Positions 62,162-64,000 of a stretch of 64,000 nt of DNA are shown piece by piece. The stretch's first letter is position 1. Each line of letters starts with the position of its first letter. The position numbers and the translations under genes are program-made. The notes below the pieces were generated by a model. It did not search any database and had not been told where the DNA came from. It saw nothing but the letters and a program-made list of their open reading frames with translations. The stretch is taken from positions 1,302,001 through 1,366,000 of the forward strand of contig NZ_CANNDN010000001.1 of NCBI RefSeq assembly GCF_947503465.1, read 5' to 3'. This DNA is from an uncultured Tateyamaria sp. GTDB taxonomy: Bacteria; Pseudomonadota; Alphaproteobacteria; Rhodobacterales; Rhodobacteraceae.

Positions 62162-63376
62162 ATGAGCATGATCCGTCAAGGTTCTGTGACCGGAGCCGTG
62201 ATCGGGCTGTTCTGGGCCTTTGTCATGGCGATCACAGTGTCAGTTACCCTGTCCTTTGCCTCGGGCCTCGGGTTTCGGCCCGGCAGTCTGGGGTGTCTGA
62301 TCCTTGGAATCGGTGGTGGTTTGGCCCTGGTGTATCTGCGCGATGCGCGGATGGTGATCGGTGGGTTTGTGCTGCTGTGCGTGGCCCTCATGGTGACGCC
62401 GTTGTCGCCCATCCTGTTTGGCGAGACCGTGCCGGTCCTGTGGCAGGTGGTTGCTGCCGTGTCGTTCGGTGTCTTCACCATCTGGCCGCTGAACGTGATG
62501 CTGGTCGAGGCACATCCAGGCCCGCTGACCCGCCACGCGTTCGAGGACGCGGTGATCCGGTTTCTGACCGGGTTCGGCTACATCGTGTTCACCGCTGTCG
62601 TGCTGATCCCGTTCTATGTCATGGTCATGACCAGCCTGAAGTCACAGCAGGCTCTCCTCAGGAACCCGCTGGACTTCTCGATCGAGCTTGAGCGCGGCTG
62701 GGACCTGTTCCGCAGCTATGCGGAGCTGTTTGGGCAATTCAATTTCGGCAGCTACCTGTGGACCAGCTTTTATGTCTCGGTCCTGACGGTCCTTATCACC
62801 CTGCTGTTTTCCGTGCCCGGTGCCTACGCCGTGGCGCGTCTGCGCTTCCAGGGGCGGGCGGCGTTTTCGCGCTCCATCCTGCTGATTTACATGGTGCCGA
62901 TGATCGTGCTGGCCCTGCCCATCTACATCGTCTTTTCCATGACGGGTCTGCGCAACACCATTCCGGGGCTGTTGATGATCTATCCGGTCACCACCATTCC
63001 CGTCGCCCTTTACATGCTGCAGGGCTATTTCCGCGGCCTGCCGGTCGAGGTCGAGGAGGCGGGGCTGATGGACGGGCTGTCGCGCCTGCAGGTGATCTGG
63101 AAGATCACCTTGCCCCTGTCGCTGCCTGCGATGGTGTCGGTGTCGCTGTATGTCTTCATGATTGCCTGGAACGAATTCCTGCTGGCCTTCATGCTGCTGG
63201 ACGATCCGTCGAAGTTCACCCTCACGCGGGGGGTGGCGATGCTGAACTCTTCTGAAATTCCACGCCAGCACCTGATGGCAGGCGCCGTGATCGCGACATT
63301 GCCGATCATGGCCCTGTTTTTGGGGCTGGAACGGTTCATGACAAAAGGGCTGACCGCCGGGTCGGTAAAAGGATGA
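62162..63376 (+). CDS. Sugar ABC transporter permease with extra N-terminal membrane domain (MalG-type)
   Basis: 404 residues. The MalG-like core starts near residue 132 (RFLTGFGYIVFTAVVLIPFY), with the coupling loop VEVEEAGLMDGLSRLQVIWK. Before it are about four additional hydrophobic helices (residues 8-110) not found in ordinary MalG-type permeases of about 280 residues. Its role may be assembly with the enlarged partner permease. The stop overlaps the glycoside hydrolase ATG. Confidence 0.88.
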   Translation: MSMIRQGSVTGAVIGLFWAFVMAITVSVTLSFASGLGFRPGSLGCLILGIGGGLALVYLRDARMVIGGFVLLCVALMVTPLSPILFGETVPVLWQVVAAVSFGVFTIWPLNVMLVEAHPGPLTRHAFEDAVIRFLTGFGYIVFTAVVLIPFYVMVMTSLKSQQALLRNPLDFSIELERGWDLFRSYAELFGQFNFGSYLWTSFYVSVLTVLITLLFSVPGAYAVARLRFQGRAAFSRSILLIYMVPMIVLALPIYIVFSMTGLRNTIPGLLMIYPVTTIPVALYMLQGYFRGLPVEVEEAGLMDGLSRLQVIWKITLPLSLPAMVSVSLYVFMIAWNEFLLAFMLLDDPSKFTLTRGVAMLNSSEIPRQHLMAGAVIATLPIMALFLGLERFMTKGLTAGSVKG

Positions 63377-64000
63377 TGCGAGACATGACATCGGCCGAGA
63401 TGCGCGACGAAGAGGCGCGCGCGATCCTGAAACGCAACGACAAGGGCGGCTATACCATCCCCACCTCGGGCCTCTACCCCTATCAATGGAACTGGGACAG
63501 CGCTTTTGCCGCGGTGGGTTTTGCCGAATTCGATGTGGACCGCGCCTGGGCCGAGATCGAGACGCTGTTTTCCGGCCAGTGGGACAATGGCATGGTGCCC
63601 CATATCCTGTTCCACGTGCCCGATGACGGGTATTTCCCGAACCATGATGTGTGGCAGGGCACGGGGCCAATCCCGTCCTCGGGCATCAGCCAGCCGCCCG
63701 TGGCCGCGACCATGGCGCGGATGGTGCTGGACAAGGATGCGCAGGCGGGGCGCGCGCGCATGGCGACGCTGTTTCCCAAGATGGTCGCATGGCACCGCTG
63801 GTTCATGGACTGGCGGCTGGATCGCGGCGCGGTTTGCATCACCCACCCGTGGGAGGCAGGCCGCGACAATGCCCCCGACTGGGACGCGGCCATGGCAGCG
63901 ATCACCCCCAACGGTGTGGGCGACTACACCCGCCGTGACACGACCCATGTGGACAGTTCCATGCGGCCCACGAAATACGACTACGACCGCTATATCTGGC
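63373..64000 (+). CDS. GH63 / MGH1-like glycoside hydrolase, 3' end beyond the window
   Basis: 209 residues seen from ATG 63373, which overlaps the permease stop; ATG 63385 is a possible alternative. The (alpha/alpha)6-barrel family stretch is visible: LYPYQWNWDSAFAAVGFAEF, FSGQWDNGMVPHILFH and ISQPPVAATMARMV, then WEAGRDNAPDWDAAM. These resemble mannosyl-/glucosyl-glycerate hydrolases and related GH63 enzymes, which cleave a glucoside in the cytoplasm. Together with the transporter it suggests uptake and cleavage of a compatible-solute-type glucoside; that substrate is inference. Confidence 0.8.
   Translation, partial: MMRDMTSAEMRDEEARAILKRNDKGGYTIPTSGLYPYQWNWDSAFAAVGFAEFDVDRAWAEIETLFSGQWDNGMVPHILFHVPDDGYFPNHDVWQGTGPIPSSGISQPPVAATMARMVLDKDAQAGRARMATLFPKMVAWHRWFMDWRLDRGAVCITHPWEAGRDNAPDWDAAMAAITPNGVGDYTRRDTTHVDSSMRPTKYDYDRYIW

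Overview
The window is high-G+C DNA with dense, often 4-bp-overlapping operons. It looks like a Rhodobacterales (Roseobacter-group) alphaproteobacterium. The reasons are the TRAP, ABC and RND transporter content, a bdhA-patatin pair, an ABC-transporter/cyclic-nucleotide-binding fusion, and a dispersed intergenic element ending in a GGATATTTTTGG-like box, which I recognise from this group. No plasmid, phage or transposase gene is visible. The placement is inference; no ribosomal or other phylogenetic marker lies in the window.

Layout. 1-6014: a class III alcohol dehydrogenase (partial), then a hydroxyquinol pathway cluster (FAD phenol-type monooxygenase, hydroxyquinol 1,2-dioxygenase, maleylacetate reductase) with a divergent LysR regulator. 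6015-7143: decayed DNA and a small DUF3307 membrane protein. 7201-15956: a 980-residue ABC exporter-like protein with a degenerate ATPase domain and a C-terminal cyclic-nucleotide-binding domain, followed by tamA-tamB. 16020-22679: a GntR/AbrB-type membrane protein pair, then a TetR-controlled RND efflux pump. 22801-24378: an orphan peptide-type binding protein.

24574-34325 is a stretch of small regulated modules: a LysR-linked operon of exported thioredoxin-like, GAF, YceI and esterase proteins; a Cys-rich MarR regulator facing an unknown secreted protein across a 15-bp-arm inverted repeat; a TetR/membrane protein/DUF4336 operon; an SDR; and an ECF42-type sigma factor with its DGPF (YCII-like) partner. 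34870-42482 is a dipeptide/oligopeptide ABC transporter whose binding protein and permeases are separated by an oppositely oriented OmpA-family protein with thirteen 13-residue repeats. Its permease-ATPase operon carries an embedded low-G+C gene of unknown function.

42579-50827: MFS transporter, periplasmic bicupin, patatin and 3-hydroxybutyrate dehydrogenase, then an MBL-fold lactonase and a monooxygenase-fold protein divergent from a dehydrogenase/Gfo-Idh/GntR catabolic operon. 50824-58038: IclR regulator, TRAP transporter, GMC oxidoreductase and MmgE/PrpD protein. 58088-64000: LacI regulator and a sugar or glucoside ABC transporter followed by a GH63/MGH1-like glycoside hydrolase cut by the window end.

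Most modules pair a one-component regulator with a transporter and one or a few enzymes, as expected of a metabolically versatile marine or soil heterotroph. The least ordinary pieces are the pseudo-ATPase ABC/CNBD fusion next to tamAB, the ABC permease with a DUF11-like periplasmic insertion, the exported GAF/thioredoxin/YceI operon, the four-Cys MarR regulator with its long operator, and the low-G+C gene inside the peptide transporter operon.
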